Shown here piece by piece: positions 7,620 to 17,088 of a stretch of DNA of 32,515 bases. The notes beneath the pieces are model-generated. The model was not told the DNA's origin. It saw only the letters and a list, made by a program, of their open reading frames with translations, and searched no databases. The position numbers and the translations under genes were made by a program. How positions within the stretch are numbered: position 1 is the first letter of the stretch; every line of letters starts with the position of its first letter. The stretch is from the NCBI GenBank assembly GCA_019114785.1, contig DXEV01000077.1, positions 1 to 32,515 of the forward strand, in the 5' to 3' direction. Source of the stretch: Candidatus Anaerobiospirillum pullistercoris. Its GTDB lineage: Bacteria; Pseudomonadota; Gammaproteobacteria; Enterobacterales; Succinivibrionaceae.

Positions 7620-9551
7620 CTAGTCTTCCGCTTTGGCCATGAGCTCTTCCCAACGGGCATAGAGCGCATCTAACTTAGCTTGCTCGGCGGCACGCTGTTG
7701 TTGGATCTTTTTGATCTCCTCTGCGCCTTTAGTATAGAGGGATGGATCTGCGATCATAGCGTCAACTTGGGCCAGTGCGCTTTCTTGCTGCTCAACTTTT
7801 TCAGGTAGCAGCTCCAGCTCATGAGCTTCGGTAAAAGAAAGCTTCTTTTTACCATTGCTGGCGGCGGCAGAGGCATCACTCTTCTGAGCACCCGAGTCAG
7901 CACTGCCTTTAGGCTCCTTTGCACTACTCTCGGCTTTTTCCTTATCTTGAGTATTGCTCACCACCTCAGTCACATTACGGCCAGTACGGCGATAGAAATC
8001 CTCAACATCTTTCCAACCACCGACTACCGTCTCAATGTGGCCATGGCCCTCAAATACCCATGTCTCAGTCGCAAAGTGATCGATAAAACGACGATCGTGG
8101 CTGATCACCAAGACAGTACCAGGGAAGTTTTGCAGCAACTCTTCCAGCAGGTCTAAGGTCTCTAAATCCAGATCATTGGTCGGCTCATCCATGATGAGCA
8201 CATTGCAAGGACGGGCAAAGATCCTTGCCAGCATCAAACGGTTCTTTTCGCCACCAGACAAGACTTTAACCGGAGAGCGCGCACGACGTGCGGTAAACAG
8301 GAAGTTCTTCAGATAAGAGAGCACGTGCACAGTCTTACCGTTAATGGTGACATCGCTCTTACCTTCAGCCACATTATCGGCCACGCTCTTGTCTAAAAAT
8401 AGCTGCTCGTGATACTGGTCGAAGTACTGGATCTGTACATTGGTACCAATGCGCACATACCCGTGGGTAGGCTTGATCAAGTCCATTAAGACCTTGATTA
8501 AAGTAGTCTTACCTGCTCCATTAGGGCCAACAATACCGATACGATCACCGCGCATCACTGTAGGCGCAAAATCCTTGATGATATCTTGCCCCTCATAAGT
8601 CACGGTAATGTTCTGTGCCTCAAAGACGATATTGCCGGAGCGATCAGCCTCCGAGATCTGCATAATGGCACGGCCTTGACGATCACGGCGTGCAGCACGC
8701 TCGGCACGCATCGCCTCGAGATTGCGCACACGACCTTCGTTACGGGCTAAACGTGCTTTAACACCACGACGGATCCAAGCCTCTTCTTCGGCTAACACCC
8801 GATCAAAATTCTGGCGCTCCAGCTCTTCTAGGCGCAAACGCTCATCACGCAGACGCAGATAGTCATCAAAAGCACCAGGGTAGCTATAGAGCTTACCGCG
8901 ATCCAGCTCGACAATACGCGAGGCTAAGTTATCAGCAAAAGCACGATCGTGGGTGATAAAGATACAAGTGCCCTTAAAGCCCTTGATGTACTCTTCCAGC
9001 CACGCAATAGTGCCAATATCTAAGTGGTTAGTCGGCTCATCCAACAGCAGTACTTGAGGCTCATTGGCCAAAGCAGCGGCTAAAGCCACCTTGCGTCGCC
9101 AGCCACCAGAGAGCGTAGCTAAAGGCAACTCAGGGTCTAAATCGATCTTGTTTAAGATCTTGTAGATCAGAGCTTCCTTACGCCAGCCATCGTGGTGCTC
9201 GATAAAAGAAGCGAGCTTTTCTTGCTCCTCAGGATCTGTGCTTTCCTTAAAACGAGCTAAGGCCTCACCCACAACCTCAATGCCACGCGCCACCATGCCG
9301 TAGACAGTACCGGAGGAGTCTTGAGGTGGATCTTGGGCTAAGCGCTGTACTCTGAGGCCATCGCGTACAATGAGACGGCCTTGATCCAGCTCAATCTCAC
9401 CTGCCAAAAGCCTAAGTAAGGTGGATTTACCTGTACCATTACGACCCACCAAACAAACGCGCTCACCTTCTTCTAAGGCAAAATCAGCCTCAGAGAGTAA
9501 GGCATCGTCACCATAGGCTAAGGAGCCTTTCATCAATGTTAAAAGTGCCAT
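7620..9551 (-). CDS. uup: ABC-F family ATPase Uup
   Basis: 643 residues with two ABC cassettes and no membrane segments. First cassette: Walker A GRNGTGKST (about 37-45), signature LSGGWRRKVALA, Walker B LLLDEPTNHLD. Second cassette: GPNGAGKTT, LSGGEKNRLMLA, LIMDEPTNDLD. A Ser/Lys/Ala-rich linker (about 530-570) leads to a C-terminal coiled coil (ELELLPEKVEQQESALAQVD to the end), the domain that gives Uup DNA affinity. ABC-F proteins act on the ribosome; Uup loss in E. coli raises precise transposon excision and affects ribosome assembly. The ATG at 9551 lies 4 nt from the rlmKL stop and the Shine-Dalgarno TAGG overlaps that stop codon, so translation is probably coupled. The rlmKL-uup order matches E. 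coli. Confidence 0.95.
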   Translation of the reverse strand: MALLTLMKGSLAYGDDALLSEADFALEEGERVCLVGRNGTGKSTLLRLLAGEIELDQGRLIVRDGLRVQRLAQDPPQDSSGTVYGMVARGIEVVGEALARFKESTDPEEQEKLASFIEHHDGWRKEALIYKILNKIDLDPELPLATLSGGWRRKVALAAALANEPQVLLLDEPTNHLDIGTIAWLEEYIKGFKGTCIFITHDRAFADNLASRIVELDRGKLYSYPGAFDDYLRLRDERLRLEELERQNFDRVLAEEEAWIRRGVKARLARNEGRVRNLEAMRAERAARRDRQGRAIMQISEADRSGNIVFEAQNITVTYEGQDIIKDFAPTVMRGDRIGIVGPNGAGKTTLIKVLMDLIKPTHGYVRIGTNVQIQYFDQYHEQLFLDKSVADNVAEGKSDVTINGKTVHVLSYLKNFLFTARRARSPVKVLSGGEKNRLMLARIFARPCNVLIMDEPTNDLDLETLDLLEELLQNFPGTVLVISHDRRFIDHFATETWVFEGHGHIETVVGGWKDVEDFYRRTGRNVTEVVSNTQDKEKAESSAKEPKGSADSGAQKSDASAAASNGKKKLSFTEAHELELLPEKVEQQESALAQVDAMIADPSLYTKGAEEIKKIQQQRAAEQAKLDALYARWEELMAKAED

Positions 9552-9555
9552 TAAC

Positions 9556-12318
9556 CTACAGCTCCTTTACACCCTGAGGGCCCCAGACCTTAACTTTACG
9601 CTCTGGTGTAGCCTGACGGCCTCTGCCACGCTCTCCCTGAGCGCCACCAGCGCCACGGCTTGGGCCACGGCCTGAACCACGTCCAAAGCCTTGCTTTTGA
9701 CCACCAAAACCAAAGCCCTGACCACGGCCTTCACGCTGTGGGTCACGGCCTTCACGCTGTGGGCCACGAGGGCGGCGTGGCTCGCCGGAGCGCTCGCTGC
9801 GCGCAAAGCGCTCGCCGCGTTCGGAGGAGCCAGTGTTCTCAAAGCTGTAGCGCTCTCCCTTTTGCTCTAACTGTCCTGCCCAGCGAGGCTGCACGGTATT
9901 GCTCACCAAGGCCTCAGGCTGCTTGGTCTGTTGAGCACGCTTGTAGGTCAGCTTAAAACAAGAGTGCAAATGCTGATCACGCTTAAAGTCAGGATCAAAA
10001 GTGGAGCTCGTAATGTTTTCCACACTAAAGCCATAATCAGCTAAGCCTTGGTCTAAGGCAAAGTTGCGCTTGTTAGTACAGAAGATCACGACGCCTTCAT
10101 CGTTCAGATGACGCGTTAAATTGGCCAGCAGCTGCAAATGATCACGCTGCACATCAAAGCTGCGCTCCATACGCTTGGAGTTGGAGAAAGTTGGTGGATC
10201 AATGTAGATCAAGTCATAGCGCTCATTATGATCCGTGGACAAATAAGCAAGGCAATCAGCTTGGATAAAGCGGTGCTTAAGTTGCTCACTGGCACCAGTG
10301 CCACTGGCACTGGTAGTGCCAGACGCAGTAGCTAACAGATCAATTTGATTGAGCTTAAAGTTCTCACGACCCCAATCCAAATAGGTGCGGCTCATATCCA
10401 CCGAGCAAGTGCTCTTAGCTCCACCTAAAGCCGCCATCACGGAAGCGGTACAGGTGTAAGCAAAGAGGTTTAAGAAGCTCTTACCTTGGCTCAACTTGCT
10501 CAACAGGCGACGAATTGGGCGGGCATCTAAGAAGAGGCCGGTGTCTAAATAGTCATGAAGATTGACACGGAAGCGCACTGGGCCTTCATAGACTTCCATG
10601 AAGTACTCTAAGGCATCGTCACGTTTTTCGTACTGCGACTCACCCTTTTGCTTCTCACGGCTCTTTACAATCACTTGATCGCCCTGAGCCCCAGTCACAC
10701 TTAAAGTGGCAGCAATCATATCCAGCAAGCGACGCTGAGCCACATGCGCTTTGATGAAACTTGGAGCTTGGTACTCTTGGATCACATAGCATTGGTTATA
10801 GCGATCAATAGCGGCGTTATATTCTGGCAAGTCGGCATCGTAAACACGATAGGCCGAGATCTGCTCACGATCTGCCCACTTACTCAAGTGCTTTAAATTT
10901 TTGCTCAAACGATTGGCAAAATCAGGGGCTACCTCTGCACCTGCTACGACCGCTGGGCTTACAGTAGCGCTAGCCTCAGCGGCTACACCGCTGGATGCGG
11001 CGCTAGCAGCGCTGTCAGCAGAACTAGCAGCGCTGTCAACAGCGCTAGCTGCGCTGGTAGCAGCGCCCGCCCCCAGCTGGGCATGTAAGCTAAACACACG
11101 CAGCTGGCACTCTAAAGCACCATTAAACAGGCGATAGCTCTTATCTTGAGCTAAACGCAGACAAGACAACAGCTCTGGTGAGGAAGAGATCACTGCTGCC
11201 TTACCCACACTAAAGAGAGTGCGCAGCTTCTGACCTAAAGTGGTGTAAAGGGCAATCAGCTCATTGAAATTGCCCATACGCTCACCATATGGTGGATTAG
11301 TCACCACCACACAAGGCGCATCTTGGGCACAAGGATTGGTAAATTGCTCTAAAGGACAGGTCTGTAAGGTAATAACCTCACTTAAACCGGCATGCTCACA
11401 GTTTTCTTGGGCCCACGCAATCACTTGGGAATCGGCATCGAAACCGTAGAAGCGGACTCCGGCTTGCTTAACGCGCTCTAAACCAGCGGCGGCCTTATCT
11501 TGAGCTTGGGCAATTAACTGTTGCCACACCTGAGAGCCTGAAAGCTCTGTGTCATCGGTTGCGGAGTTTTCTGGGGTGGCATTTTCCGGTGCTGCCGGTG
11601 CCCGCAAGCCCTTAGTTGGCTGGGTAAAGAAGGAGAGATTAAAGAAACCAAAGTTGCTACGCTTTAAGCCAGGGGCTAGATCGGTGGCAATAGCAGCAGC
11701 CTCGAGCAGTAAAGTGCCCGAGCCACACATTGGATCAATAAAGTTTTGGCTGCCATCAAAGCCCGAGCGCAGCACAATAGCAGCGGCTAAGTTTTCTTTA
11801 AGCGGAGCTGCACCAGTGGTACGCTGATAATGACGCCAAAATTGAGCCTGACCCGATAGATCTAAAGAGATCGTCACCTCACCTTTCTTTAAGGTAGCGA
11901 CCACGTGCACATCTGGTTGGTGCTTTTGCACATTAGGACGTGGTAAGCCACAGGCGACAAAGCGATCACAGATAGCGTCTTTGACACGCAAGGCACCATA
12001 CTGGGTATTACGGATACTACGATTCGTACCGTTAAAAGTTACGGCGATAGTCTTATCTGAGCTGAAGTACTGCTCATAGCCCACACCTTGAGCGCCCAGA
12101 TAGAGATCGGAGTCATCCTCGCAGTTAAAAGTTACCAGCTCTAAGAGCACACGCGAGGCTAAGCGACTATACAGGCAAACCTGCATAGCTGTAACGAGAT
12201 CACCACTAAAGGCAACACCTGCAACCGTCTCTTTGACCGCTGCACAATGTAGATCTTTAAGCTCATTTAAGAGCAAGCTCTCCAGTCCCTTCGGACAGGT
12301 GGCAAAAAATTTGAGCAT
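9556..12318 (-). CDS. rlmL: bifunctional 23S rRNA methyltransferase RlmKL (m2G2445 / m7G2069)
   Basis: Fused SAM-dependent methyltransferase. The N-terminal part has the THUMP region (about 1-155), then the RlmL domain with DPMCGSGTLLLEAA and VTNPPYGERMG. The C-terminal RlmK domain shows FLNLFAYTCTASVMAALGGA and DLIYIDPPTFSNSKRM. The start is ATG 12318 (MLKFFATCPKGLE), with GGAG 8 nt upstream; the 20 codons before it are not family-like. At 920 residues it is about 220 longer than the E. coli enzyme. The extra length is an Ala/Ser linker between the two enzymes (about 425-470, with a 21-bp DNA repeat at 11003-11038) and an Arg/Gly-rich tail of about 100 residues (GRGSGRGPSRGAGG). The tail resembles RGG RNA-binding tails. 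It leads the rlmKL-uup unit. Confidence 0.95.
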   Translation of the reverse strand: MLKFFATCPKGLESLLLNELKDLHCAAVKETVAGVAFSGDLVTAMQVCLYSRLASRVLLELVTFNCEDDSDLYLGAQGVGYEQYFSSDKTIAVTFNGTNRSIRNTQYGALRVKDAICDRFVACGLPRPNVQKHQPDVHVVATLKKGEVTISLDLSGQAQFWRHYQRTTGAAPLKENLAAAIVLRSGFDGSQNFIDPMCGSGTLLLEAAAIATDLAPGLKRSNFGFFNLSFFTQPTKGLRAPAAPENATPENSATDDTELSGSQVWQQLIAQAQDKAAAGLERVKQAGVRFYGFDADSQVIAWAQENCEHAGLSEVITLQTCPLEQFTNPCAQDAPCVVVTNPPYGERMGNFNELIALYTTLGQKLRTLFSVGKAAVISSSPELLSCLRLAQDKSYRLFNGALECQLRVFSLHAQLGAGAATSAASAVDSAASSADSAASAASSGVAAEASATVSPAVVAGAEVAPDFANRLSKNLKHLSKWADREQISAYRVYDADLPEYNAAIDRYNQCYVIQEYQAPSFIKAHVAQRRLLDMIAATLSVTGAQGDQVIVKSREKQKGESQYEKRDDALEYFMEVYEGPVRFRVNLHDYLDTGLFLDARPIRRLLSKLSQGKSFLNLFAYTCTASVMAALGGAKSTCSVDMSRTYLDWGRENFKLNQIDLLATASGTTSASGTGASEQLKHRFIQADCLAYLSTDHNERYDLIYIDPPTFSNSKRMERSFDVQRDHLQLLANLTRHLNDEGVVIFCTNKRNFALDQGLADYGFSVENITSSTFDPDFKRDQHLHSCFKLTYKRAQQTKQPEALVSNTVQPRWAGQLEQKGERYSFENTGSSERGERFARSERSGEPRRPRGPQREGRDPQREGRGQGFGFGGQKQGFGRGSGRGPSRGAGGAQGERGRGRQATPERKVKVWGPQGVKEL

Positions 12319-12412
12319 GGGTAGGACTCCGCCGGAAAAAATCCACCTATTATATGGGCTTTTCGGCCTTTGCAACAATATTGCGAGGCAGAAAAGGAAA
12401 AACCAGTCCCCT

Positions 12413-12455
12413 AAAAAAGCACAAGCCGCTGATCACCTCGAAGGCAATAAGCGGC
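12413..12455 (-). terminator. Rho-independent terminator-like hairpin after pdxB
   Basis: Read on the minus strand, GCCGCT and AGCGGC (12450-12455 and 12425-12430) pair across 19 nt and are followed by TTGTGC and then TTTTTT (12413-12418). It sits about 95 bp beyond the pdxB stop and about 95 bp before the rlmKL start, so it would separate the two units. Confidence 0.45.
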
Positions 12456-12550
12456 ATGTTTTAGCAGAACAGCTGTTGCAGCGGCAAGCAAGCGAGCCCA
12501 GAGCGCACAGCCCACAAGGCAATCCAGATGGGCCTTGGGGCGCTTTGAAG

Positions 12551-13816
12551 CTAAGTGCGGATCTGGAAGCCTAAGTGGTAGAGCTTACGCACTTGCTCTG
12601 GGTTAGCGCACTTTAAGATCACAGTATCGAACTCATGGCGCTCTTCATAGTTCTTGCGCAAGTAATCAAACGAAGGGCCATCAAAGCACTGTGTTCTAAA
12701 CAGGCTATCGTCACGACGGACGTCATACATACTGAAGACGATACTGCTCAGCAACGAATTGGTGATCTTGGCATCCTTATTGAGCTCAATACGAAGAATG
12801 TCACCAGTGGACTTAGAGATCGGAATATTTACATGGAGGTTAAGTTGCTCGTTCATGGCGTTAGCAATCATCTCTAAGCCACGATTCTTAGCCTCAAAAG
12901 CGTAACCGGCAATATGGGCAGTACAACCCTCTAAGTAAGGGATCAGATCAGGAACTAAGATATCAGGCTCATGCTCAAACACATCGAACCAAGCATGGAT
13001 GTAGCCTGGATTGTTTTTCAGCATTTCGTATAAAGCCTGATTATCGACCACGGCACCACGGGAGGTATTAATTAAGATCTGACCTTCGTGCATCTTGGCC
13101 AGCTCTTCAGCGCCGATCATATGTCTTGTTGGGTAATAGTTATCTGGGCCTGCTTCAGTCAGAGGCACGTGCAAGCTGACGATATCGCACTCGAGCACCT
13201 CGTCTAGAGTATGCTCATAGATAGTAGGATCGGCTAAATCCAAATTGCACAGGAAATCGTCACCCTCACTCAAGATTCTTAAGGCAGCAACCTTTTCGTC
13301 ATTACCTTGATAGCGTGGATCGCCTTTACCTTGCATTGACTCTAATAACGAGCGAAATTCAATGGCACGTAAAGGGTCACAGCACACCACCTTCATGCCT
13401 AAGGCTTCGGCACGGCGCATCACGCGGGTACCCACGTGGCCAATACCCACTAAGCCAATAGACATCTGGCTGAAATCAAGATCATAACGCTGGGCTAAAA
13501 CCATCCAGACCGAAAGCATGTAATCAGCCACAGAGCGAGCGTTACATCCATGAGCGGCAGCAAAGGAAATGTTACGTGCATCTAAGGCCTTGCGATCGAT
13601 ATGGTCAATACCGGCAGTAGCCGTACCCACAAACTTTAAGGCATCAGCTTTCGCAAGGAACTCTTCATTAACGTTAGTTACAGAACGTATAAATAACGCT
13701 TCCACTCCCTCAAGGTCATCGGCAGTGATTTCGCGTCCATACTTAAGCGTCACATCGCCAAAAGCAGAAAGGATCTGCTTGGCATTAGGAATTGCCTGAT
13801 CTGCAAGGATTTTCAT
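12551..13816 (-). CDS. pdxB: erythronate-4-phosphate dehydrogenase (pyridoxal phosphate synthesis)
   Basis: D-2-hydroxyacid dehydrogenase family. It oxidises 4-phosphoerythronate in the DXP-dependent vitamin B6 pathway. Family landmarks in order: MKILADQAIPNA, IRSVTNVNE, KFVGTATAGIDHID, HGCNARSVADY, the NAD-binding GLVGIGHVGTRV, INTSRGAVVDN (catalytic Arg), DVFEHEPD (Glu) and HIAGYAFEAKNRG (His). The C-terminal PdxB-specific dimerisation domain is present, with YDVRRDD and FDYLRKNYEERHEF. It has 421 residues against about 378 in E. coli; the excess is an insert of about 45 residues after CCDPLRA (roughly 175-220). No strong Shine-Dalgarno precedes ATG 13816. It is transcribed alone, as far as spacing shows. 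Confidence 0.95.
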   Translation of the reverse strand: MKILADQAIPNAKQILSAFGDVTLKYGREITADDLEGVEALFIRSVTNVNEEFLAKADALKFVGTATAGIDHIDRKALDARNISFAAAHGCNARSVADYMLSVWMVLAQRYDLDFSQMSIGLVGIGHVGTRVMRRAEALGMKVVCCDPLRAIEFRSLLESMQGKGDPRYQGNDEKVAALRILSEGDDFLCNLDLADPTIYEHTLDEVLECDIVSLHVPLTEAGPDNYYPTRHMIGAEELAKMHEGQILINTSRGAVVDNQALYEMLKNNPGYIHAWFDVFEHEPDILVPDLIPYLEGCTAHIAGYAFEAKNRGLEMIANAMNEQLNLHVNIPISKSTGDILRIELNKDAKITNSLLSSIVFSMYDVRRDDSLFRTQCFDGPSFDYLRKNYEERHEFDTVILKCANPEQVRKLYHLGFQIRT

Positions 13817-14158
13817 CGATTTACGGCAAGGCGCTCTCTGCTTATAAAAGCGAGCGAGAAATTGCCGTCCTCCCTGTTCCGATTTCGGTTAAAAGGTTCT
13901 GCGCGTCTCCGCAATATTGAGCTTTTGAAAGCTTTAAGAGCCAAAAGCTTGATGCTATCGAGTCAGCGCACGTCACAATATCCTAAGGCTATGCACCCAA
14001 AGACAAAACCAGTCTCTAAGCAACTAGAGACCAGATCAAATAAGCGCAAGCCTCTAATGATATAGACTTGCCTAATTAGGACTGTGTGAGTTATTTAATG
14101 ACCCAATAATCACACTTAATGCCATATTCCATGTAGAGTATAACGGTCTACTCTGTGT

Positions 14159-14227
14159 CAGCAGGCTAACATGCCAGCAGGCTAGCATGTCAGCAAGCTA
14201 GCAGGCTAGCTAGGCTAGCTAGACTAA
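14159..14227. repeat. 16-bp tandem repeat running into a GCTAGC-rich palindromic patch
   Basis: Three imperfect 16-bp units, CAGCAGGCTAACATGC (14159), CAGCAGGCTAGCATGT (14175) and CAGCAAGCTAGCAGGC (14191), pass into CTAGCTAGG/CTAGCTAG repeats up to about 14227. The GCTAGC palindromes would allow several alternative hairpins. Confidence 0.75.
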
Positions 14228-15068
14228 CACCGGTCATTTTCAACCCATATGTCCACATGGTTTAGGTGCAAAACACTCATTCTGCACCAGCTTCCCCTTT
14301 TACCTACCCAAGATAGATAAAGGGACGGAGACAGTCAGCTCCCCGTTAATCCGATCGATTAGATCAGTAATTTTATACTACCTTCCTTCCGTTGCTCATA
14401 CCTCTCTTAAGTACAGTGAAGCAGCAATCTAAGTGAGATAATATTACGCCCATTTGCACAGGAGATCTCTGGACGTCAGCTCAGCGCAAGGATGCTCGCT
14501 CACACCTGAAAGATTCGAGCTGATATGGTGGCTGCCATATCTATTGAGCTTATGCGCACAGTTCCAAGCACAAGGTCTAAGAGTTAATTATGTCTCAAAT
14601 TTTCCCCAGTTGTTAGACCCTGTCACAAGATACTGCCCAATTCACCATTTTAGTTTCTTAGTGAAGCAAAAACCAAGGGCCACCGCCTATTATCTCTAAC
14701 ACTACGCTGCACTACTCCCCATTGTATAGCCTTAGACCGCTAAATCACATCTAAAAGACCAGTTGATGTCCAAATATGAGACATTGCGCCATTTTTAGCT
14801 CAAAGACTATAACAAAAATTCCACAATAGATTGGTCAGACAAGCACCAACAAATTATGCTGAGCGAAGCTTACAGGTGGCCTCAGAGCAGCGGGATCTCG
14901 CCTTCAACCCATCTGGTGCAGAGCATTATCAGATGCGCACCAAACCAATTTTTTCTCATCTTAAGCTTTAGTCGTGCCATGCTGCGTAGCGCAACATCTT
15001 GGCAGTACCCCACCTCACCGCAACTTCCGCGACAAAGAAGCACGCAACGAAGCTCAAAAATTAGGCTT

Positions 15069-15087
15069 TTGCGCTATAATACAGCGC
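15069..15087 (+). promoter_or_regulatory. probable purT -10 region inside a small dyad
   Basis: A perfect TATAAT lies at 15075-15080, within the dyad GCGCT (15071-15075) / AGCGC (15083-15087), followed by a T-run at 15090-15095. No good -35 hexamer lies 16-18 bp upstream. The dyad over the -10 could be an operator, but it does not resemble the E. coli PurR box. Confidence 0.35.
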
Positions 15088-15165
15088 AGTTTTTTCGCCC
15101 CTTTTCTTCAGGTTTCCTTAGGTTATCTTTGAGTTACCTCTCGGGCTTGGAATGGGGGACTAATA

Positions 15166-16380
15166 ATGGGATGCAACATGTCTTTGATTCTGGAAACGTC
15201 TCCACAAAAAACTACAACCGCTTTACTCTTAGGCTCTGGTGAGCTAGGTAAAGAGGTTGCCTTAGAATTAGTGCGTTTGGGTGTACATGTGGTGGCATGT
15301 GATCGCTATGATTTCGCACCTGCCATGCAAGTGGCTCAAGAAAAAGCAGTCATTGACATGAAAAACGGTGAGCAATTACGTGACTTGATTGCTCGCGTTA
15401 AGCCTGATGTCGTGATCCCTGAGATCGAGGCCATTGCCACTGAGACTTTAGTGCAACTCGAGCAAGAGCAAGGCCTGCACGTAGTACCAACTGCCAAAGC
15501 TGCTTACATCACCATGAACCGTAAGCAGATCCGCACCTTAGCCGCTGAGACCTTAGGCTTACCAACCTCCCCATACTTCTTTGCCTCAAGCTTAGAAGAG
15601 GTTAAGGCCCAGATCGAAAAAGTGGGCTTTCCTTGCATCATTAAGCCTGTGATGAGCAGCTCGGGCAAAGGCCAAAGCACCATTAAGAGCGCAGATGACA
15701 TCGAAAAGGCTTGGGACAAAGCCTGTCACGAAGGCCGTGGAGGTATGGCTGAAGTGATTGTGGAAGGCATGGTGCGCTTTGAGCAAGAGATCACTTTACT
15801 CACAGTGCGTGCTCACGATGGTATCCACTTCTGTCGTCCAATCTTCCATCACCAAGTCAATGGTGACTACCACGAGTCGTGGCAAGGTGAACTCTTAGAG
15901 CCAGAGATGCAGCAAGAGTGTGAGCGCATTGCCCGCACTGTAGTTGACGCCCTAGGTGGTTATGGTATTTTTGGTGTGGAGTTGTTCTTATGTCCACATG
16001 CACAAACCAAGGTGATCTTCTCTGAACTCTCACCACGCCCACATGATACGGGCATGGTCACCATGATTTCACAAGATCAGTCTGAGTTTGCGCTGCACGT
16101 GCGTGCTCTGTTGGGTTTACCAATTGGTGAGATCACCTTCTTTGGCCCATCGGCCTCTGCTGCCTTATTAGTAAGTGGCGATGGTGATCACATACGCTAT
16201 GAGAACTTAGAGCAAGCTCTCAGCATTGGAGGCGCTCACAGCAATGTGCGTATTTTTGGCAAGCCAGAAGTACACGGAGAGCGTCGCATGGGCGTGTTAT
16301 TGTGCCGTGCTCAAGACACTGACACTGCTGTCGCTAATGTCAAAGCTATGCGTGAGGCCATTAAGGTCAGCGTGAACTAA
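15166..16380 (+). CDS. purT: formate-dependent phosphoribosylglycinamide formyltransferase
   Basis: ATP-grasp enzyme that makes formyl-GAR from GAR, formate and ATP, step three of purine synthesis. Landmarks: LLGSGELGKEVALELVRLG (nucleotide-fold start), CDRYDFAPAMQVA, PEIEAIATE, TMNRKQIRTLAAE, CIIKPVMSSSGKGQS (ATP-grasp loop), GGYGIFGVELF, SELSPRPHDTGMVTMISQ and the C-terminal FGKPEVHGERRMGVLL. It has 404 residues against 392 in E. coli. ATG 15166 has GGGGGA seven bases upstream; a second ATG at 15178 is possible. A formate-using PurT fits an anaerobe with formate from pyruvate cleavage (inference). It is followed by a strong palindrome at 16461. Confidence 0.97.
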   Translation: MGCNMSLILETSPQKTTTALLLGSGELGKEVALELVRLGVHVVACDRYDFAPAMQVAQEKAVIDMKNGEQLRDLIARVKPDVVIPEIEAIATETLVQLEQEQGLHVVPTAKAAYITMNRKQIRTLAAETLGLPTSPYFFASSLEEVKAQIEKVGFPCIIKPVMSSSGKGQSTIKSADDIEKAWDKACHEGRGGMAEVIVEGMVRFEQEITLLTVRAHDGIHFCRPIFHHQVNGDYHESWQGELLEPEMQQECERIARTVVDALGGYGIFGVELFLCPHAQTKVIFSELSPRPHDTGMVTMISQDQSEFALHVRALLGLPIGEITFFGPSASAALLVSGDGDHIRYENLEQALSIGGAHSNVRIFGKPEVHGERRMGVLLCRAQDTDTAVANVKAMREAIKVSVN

Positions 16381-16460
16381 GACAGTATAGCTTCCATTTT
16401 GCGCTACGCACCTCTGCGATCTACACTACAGACGCAGCAGGTATGCAAAGGCTTAGCTGG

Positions 16461-16485
16461 GCAGCTGCACTGGCAGTGCAGCTGC
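16461..16485. repeat. perfect 25-nt palindrome after purT
   Basis: GCAGCTGCACTG and its exact complement flank a single G. It would form a very stable hairpin 80 bp after the purT stop. No T-tract follows on either strand (ACATAACC on the + side), so it is not a standard terminator; it may protect the purT mRNA 3' end or be a repeat element. Confidence 0.7.
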
Positions 16486-16491
16486 ACATAA

Positions 16492-16531
16492 CCAGCATGG
16501 CCCAGCATGGCCCAGCATGGAGCAGCATTGC
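16492..16531. repeat. 10-bp tandem repeat
   Basis: CCAGCATGGC occurs twice exactly and then decays (CCAGCATGGA, GCAGCATTGC). It lies between the purT palindrome and the DUF4250-like gene. Confidence 0.7.
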
Positions 16532-16654
16532 CAAGTTTGCTGTGTGGCCACTAACAAAGCTCCAACGAGGCCGCGAGCGACAAACCTGCTCAAGTGCTTG
16601 TCAAGCGTAGACACGCTGACTTCAGACCAAAAATAAAGTCACGAGGATTTTTCT

Positions 16655-16849
16655 ATGGCTAATATTCTGTCCCGCTATGAGACCATGGATCCATTCATTT
16701 TGCTCTCGGCTGTTAATCTTAAATTACGTGATGAGCAGCCAAGTTTAGACGAGCTGTGCCGTACCTACGAGATCGACGAAAAGAAACTCTGCTCCCGCCT
16801 CAAGGGTGTAGGTTTTACCTACAACGCCGAACAAAATCAGTTCCGCTAG
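16655..16849 (+). CDS. DUF4250-like small protein
   Basis: 64 residues. The pattern MDPFILLSAVNLKLRDE..SLDELCRTYEIDEKKLCSRLKGVGF.Y..EQNQF matches my memory of the DUF4250 family (DP-x-ILLS-x-VN-x-KLRD and a C-terminal Y-x-x-EQNQF). These are short cytosolic proteins of unknown role found widely in gut bacteria. GAGG at 16643-16646 lies 8 nt before the ATG. A helix-turn-helix-like shape is conceivable for SLDELCRTYEIDEKKLCSRLK (two helices with a short turn), which would suggest nucleic-acid binding, but this is inference. It appears to be a single-gene unit 274 bp after purT. Confidence 0.85.
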   Translation: MANILSRYETMDPFILLSAVNLKLRDEQPSLDELCRTYEIDEKKLCSRLKGVGFTYNAEQNQFR

Positions 16850-17088
16850 AAAATTAGTGCCGCCTTAATTGGCCTCTACCGTTTAGCCCAGAGCCCAAAG
16901 CTGGGCTTCACCAACCAAAGGTGGGCAAAAACACGCAGTGTTTCACGCAATGTTTGCACGCCGTGTTGCCTGCCTCTAATGAAATGTGCAACAGCTCTCA
17001 GGGATCAGTCTCTTAGAGTCCCCAACCTCAAACCTCACAGCTCTAACCCCTCTCATTTCTTCTCAAGACTAGGGATCTCCTCAACCAC

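Larger units (their letters stand above)
13817..15165. other. 1.35-kb divergent intergenic region (pdxB / purT)
   Basis: It holds the promoters of both neighbours. No open frame here has coding character; the longest (14454-14699, TTG start) has no ribosome site. A repeat cluster lies at 14159-14227, and the purT leader with a perfect TATAAT lies close to 15075. The rest shows nothing I can name. Confidence 0.6.

Noticed and set aside
14454..14699. 81-codon open frame between pdxB and purT
   Set aside because: It has a TTG start with no ribosome site and no recognisable composition or family.
16885..16907. Terminator AGCCCAG/CTGGGCT after the DUF4250-like gene
   Set aside because: The stem is followed by TCACC, with no T-tract; it is too weak to list as a terminator.
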